DNA from: Hypholoma sublateritium FD-334 SS-4
Taxonomy: Eukaryota > Basidiomycota > Agaricomycetes > Agaricales > Strophariaceae
Direction of reading: 5' to 3'
Assembly: GCA_000827495.1 (NCBI GenBank)
Contig: KN817575.1
Location: 113,884 to 124,258, forward strand
Length of the DNA stretch: 10,375 bases
Shown: positions 8,242 through 10,375 of the stretch, piece by piece
Layout of the letters: every line of letters begins with the position of its first letter
How positions within the stretch are numbered: the stretch's first letter is position 1
Made by a program: the position numbers and the translations under genes
Notes under the pieces: generated by a model
Database searches by the model: none
What the model saw: only the letters and a program-made list of their open reading frames with translations
Told to the model about the DNA's origin: nothing

Positions 8242-9430
8242 CGGAGTCGGAGGGGATGGTGACATTGGTGGGGACGGCGGGGTGAAGAGCGAGAGCACCG
8301 GGGTGGGACAATGGGCCCAGTTTGCTGAAGCCAGCTGTGCCGGTGGGCTCAGTGATAGAGATGGTGGCAGAGGGCAGCATTTACAGACGCAGCCCAGTGC
8401 ATGTCTTGTTTGTGCAGTGTGGGGTGGCAGGTGGGCATGGGAGCCATAGTTCTATGTCCTCCAGGTTGGGATTGGCATTCCACAGGGCTGCGGGAACCAT
8501 GTTGAGGTCAGACTGAATCTGCAAAAGCCCAGGCATGTACACAGTTTGCAGGGTTTGCCAACTTTGTATTTTCTCCTTGAGAAGTTTCTGTTGATCACAA
8601 AATGCGCTTGTTTGAAGGGACCGAGGTATTGCAGCTTGCTCTGTGGCAAAGACCTTTAATTCATTAGGAAAACCACTTTTTTTCCCATGGCAGTTCTGGG
8701 ATATTCACACATTCTAAAAGTAGCCTGAGTACAAATAGTCTGATATTTTTATCTCGAAATTGCTTTTTATGACACGTCATTCTATTATCATGCTTTATGA
8801 GTTGTTGCTCATGCTCTGGGAGTGACCTGGGAGTAGTGCAGATTACTTTGCAATGCTTTGCAACCATTCAGTACTAATGAATTGTAAATATCCTACGCAA
8901 GTGGATGTATTGGCTAGCTAGCAAGGTGGCATCAGCACTATCCAGTGACAGATGCGGTGCCAGAGCTTTCAATTCGTGGTTGCATGGGGGGAGAGTGGCT
9001 GGCTGTGCAGCACTGGTGTCATAGAAGGCGAGTGCAGTGCAGGGTATCAACTGGCATCAGGAAAACCTACTTTTTCTCTGGGTGTCTCCAAAATATACCT
9101 AGAGATACCAGGAGATACCAGGGGATAAAGAGTTGCAAAGATACCAAAAGCAAGGCCTACCTAAGTGAGACTTCCTAAATGTCTCTGGGATGCTTTGAGA
9201 GTGACTCAAGTTCTACATAGGTTGGTCTTAGATATATCTAGATTGAACTCAGATATGCCTTCACTACCTTTGAGAGTCCTCTTGATTGCTCTAGATTGCT
9301 TATAGAGTCACAAATATGTCTCTTAGAGGCTGACAGTACTGGTAGATTGGTAAAATAAAATATATTATTTGTAAATTAATACAGGTAAATACTAAGTATN
9401 AACTGCTACATAGTATTACAATGTAGCTGA
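8242..9430. other. Noncoding stretch without a recognised gene
   Basis: I see no convincing coding sequence. CpG returns around 8242-8390. There is a GCTAGCTAGC palindrome at 8913-8922 and a two-copy tandem of AGATACCAGG at 9103-9122. AGGAAAACC followed by a T-rich run occurs near 8668 and again near 9059. The right part is rich in AGATTG/TCTAGA-like words and ends in an AT-rich run with an undetermined base at 9400. Open frames here are short and featureless. Confidence 0.4.
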
Positions 9431-9517
9431 GATGGGAACGAGACGAAGGAATGTAGCGGTAGTAGAACGAGGGCGCGGGAGCGGGCACTGCATAGACGCC
9501 ACCATGCAAGGCCGCCG

Positions 9518-9784
9518 TCAACTGCACCGGGCACCTCGAGCACACAGTAACGGCGGCAGCATTACGCTGGGGCCCTGCGGCGGTCTTGAAGACTCAGCCA
9601 TGGCAGCGGCGCTGCATTGTCGTTGAACGTTGAGGGGTGGTGCACCCTGCAGGGTGCTCGGATACGTCAGCGGCAGTAACAAGTGCTGAAATGCAGAAGT
9701 ACTTACCCGCGAGCAGATCATTTCGCGCCTGTAGATGTTGAACACCGTCAGCGTTTTCCGTGCACCGGCAGGCTGGGGTGACAT
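9518..9784 (-). CDS. Possible small spliced hypothetical gene
   Basis: On the minus strand an ATG at 9784 opens MSPQPAGARKTLTVFNIYRR and reaches a GTAAGT donor at 9706. A 60-bp intron (9647-9706) has a CTGAC branch site (9666-9670) about 20 nt before its CTGCAG acceptor, all textbook for basidiomycetes. The second exon (9518-9646) continues in frame as GAPPLNVQRQCSAAAMAESS and stops, giving about 68 residues. I recognise no domain. The intron is a multiple of three and open, so the region could also be read through unspliced. Upstream minus-strand frames stay open for 80-100 codons, as expected in CpG-rich DNA, so more exons may exist. The splice signals are the main support; there is no homology. 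Confidence 0.3.
   Translation of the reverse strand: MSPQPAGARKTLTVFNIYRREMICSRVSTSAFQHLLLPLTYPSTLQGAPPLNVQRQCSAAAMAESSRPPQGPSVMLPPLLCARGARCS
9642..9657. repeat. 16-bp perfect palindrome
   Basis: GCACCCTGCAGGGTGC reads the same on both strands and overlaps the acceptor of the possible minus-strand intron. No function is evident. Confidence 0.5.
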
Positions 9785-10109
9785 TACGATGGATATCTGC
9801 GGCGGGTGGGCTGGGTCGATGGCTTCATGTCATTGGGCTCGCACTCCGCGCACTCGAGCGCGAAGAGCACAGGCTGTGTTGTGGCGGGGGCATCAGTGGT
9901 GAGCGAGCGGCCCGGCAACTTTGGATGGCGCCACTGTGACGGCGAGGACGGCGATACGGCTGGCCTTGTCCCCGTGACGAGCAGGGAAAAGGTGGTGGCT
10001 GAGGGAGGCTGTGGGCGAGGGCCGCGCTGTGACGCAGAGCATCGGTATCGCGGGATCCGTCAGCGGCGGCCTTGGGAGCGGAGATGCAGCAGCGGTGCCC
10101 GCCGCTGAT

Positions 10110-10375
10110 AGGGTCGCTTTTAGACTACACGTGGATTTTTGCTTTTCGGAGCATTAAACATGTGTTGAAGGCAGATAACGAGGGACTGAGACGTGCCCTC
10201 GTCAGCAGTTCAAAGAAGGTGGATAATAGAATCAATTGAGAATGGTCCTAGCTCATGAGTCTGTGACGATGGGAGTTATGGGCAGCGTCTCTATCAAAGG
10301 ACGTTCCCTTGACAAACCGGGAGACAGTACAAAAACTCGCTATGAGACTCCAGCGAACCATTCTAACAAGGAACT
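10110..10375. other. Right end without a recognised feature
   Basis: Mixed-composition sequence with no open frame of note, splice pair or repeat that I could find. It could be the upstream region of the possible minus-strand gene. Confidence 0.4.

Larger units (their letters stand above)
9430..10110. other. CpG-rich block
   Basis: CpG is abundant (GGGCGCGGGAGCGGGC, CGGCGGCAGC, GGATCCGTCAGCGGCGGCC) in strong contrast to the CpG-poor DNA at 7-8 kb. It contains the possible minus-strand gene and a plus-strand open frame at 9806-10108 that has no domain. It may be unmethylated, younger or genic DNA. Confidence 0.5.

Noticed and set aside
9103..9122. Minisatellite from the tandem AGATACCAGG
   Set aside because: Only two copies; too short to call a repeat locus.
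9806..10108. 100-residue plus-strand open frame
   Set aside because: CpG-rich DNA gives long chance frames; other frames over the same bases are also open and none shows a domain.

Overview
The window looks like a repeat-rich accessory region from a filamentous basidiomycete, most likely an agaricomycete (mushroom-forming fungus). The evidence is structural. Coding stretches are split by short introns of about 57-84 bp with GTATGT, GTAAGT, GTGAGT or GTTAGT donors, CTRAY-type branch sites and YAG acceptors. The two recognisable genes also belong to families that I know, from memory, as expanded in agaricomycetes. Three ambiguous bases (188, 5684, 9400) show this is draft assembly sequence. I cannot name the species.

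Layout. (1) About 263-1851, plus strand: a five-exon relic resembling the C-terminal part of a large agaricomycete transposase-like protein (Plavaka/KDZ-type neighbourhood, probably ending in the domain catalogued as DUF6830). It carries two in-frame TGA codons (550-552, 1726-1728), both apparently former CGA arginine codons, as CpG deamination would produce. (2) 2217-4623, plus strand: a six-exon gene of about 696 codons from an uncharacterised agaricomycete family, with a coiled coil near the N-terminus, an acidic/Ser-rich middle and a basic AT-hook-like C-terminus. All splice sites look functional, but the fourth exon has one apparent 1-nt frameshift near 3225. (3) 4624-5340: AT-rich intergenic DNA with a tRNA-like pol III promoter relic (about 4953-5030) and an array of CTAATYAG motifs (5172-5333), often about 21 bp apart. 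(4) 5357-6521: a 1165-bp non-autonomous transposable element with long terminal inverted repeats (247 and 271 bp), flanked by TA, with an extra internal copy of part of its arm. (5) 6524-9430: noncoding sequence with no gene I can support, including a markedly CpG-poor, TpG/CpA-rich block (about 7080-8240) that reads as old, deaminated repeat DNA. (6) 9430-10110: an abruptly CpG-rich block with a possible small spliced minus-strand gene (9518-9784). (7) 10110-10375: nothing recognisable.

How it fits together: the two coding units are on the same strand 365 bp apart, and both belong to multicopy families, so this is best read as a decaying mobile-element neighbourhood. The mutations suggest methylation-driven C-to-T decay in the transposase relic and in the 7-8 kb block, while the downstream gene is nearly open and keeps CpG-rich stretches. 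I see no operon-like, CRISPR or metabolic cluster organisation.
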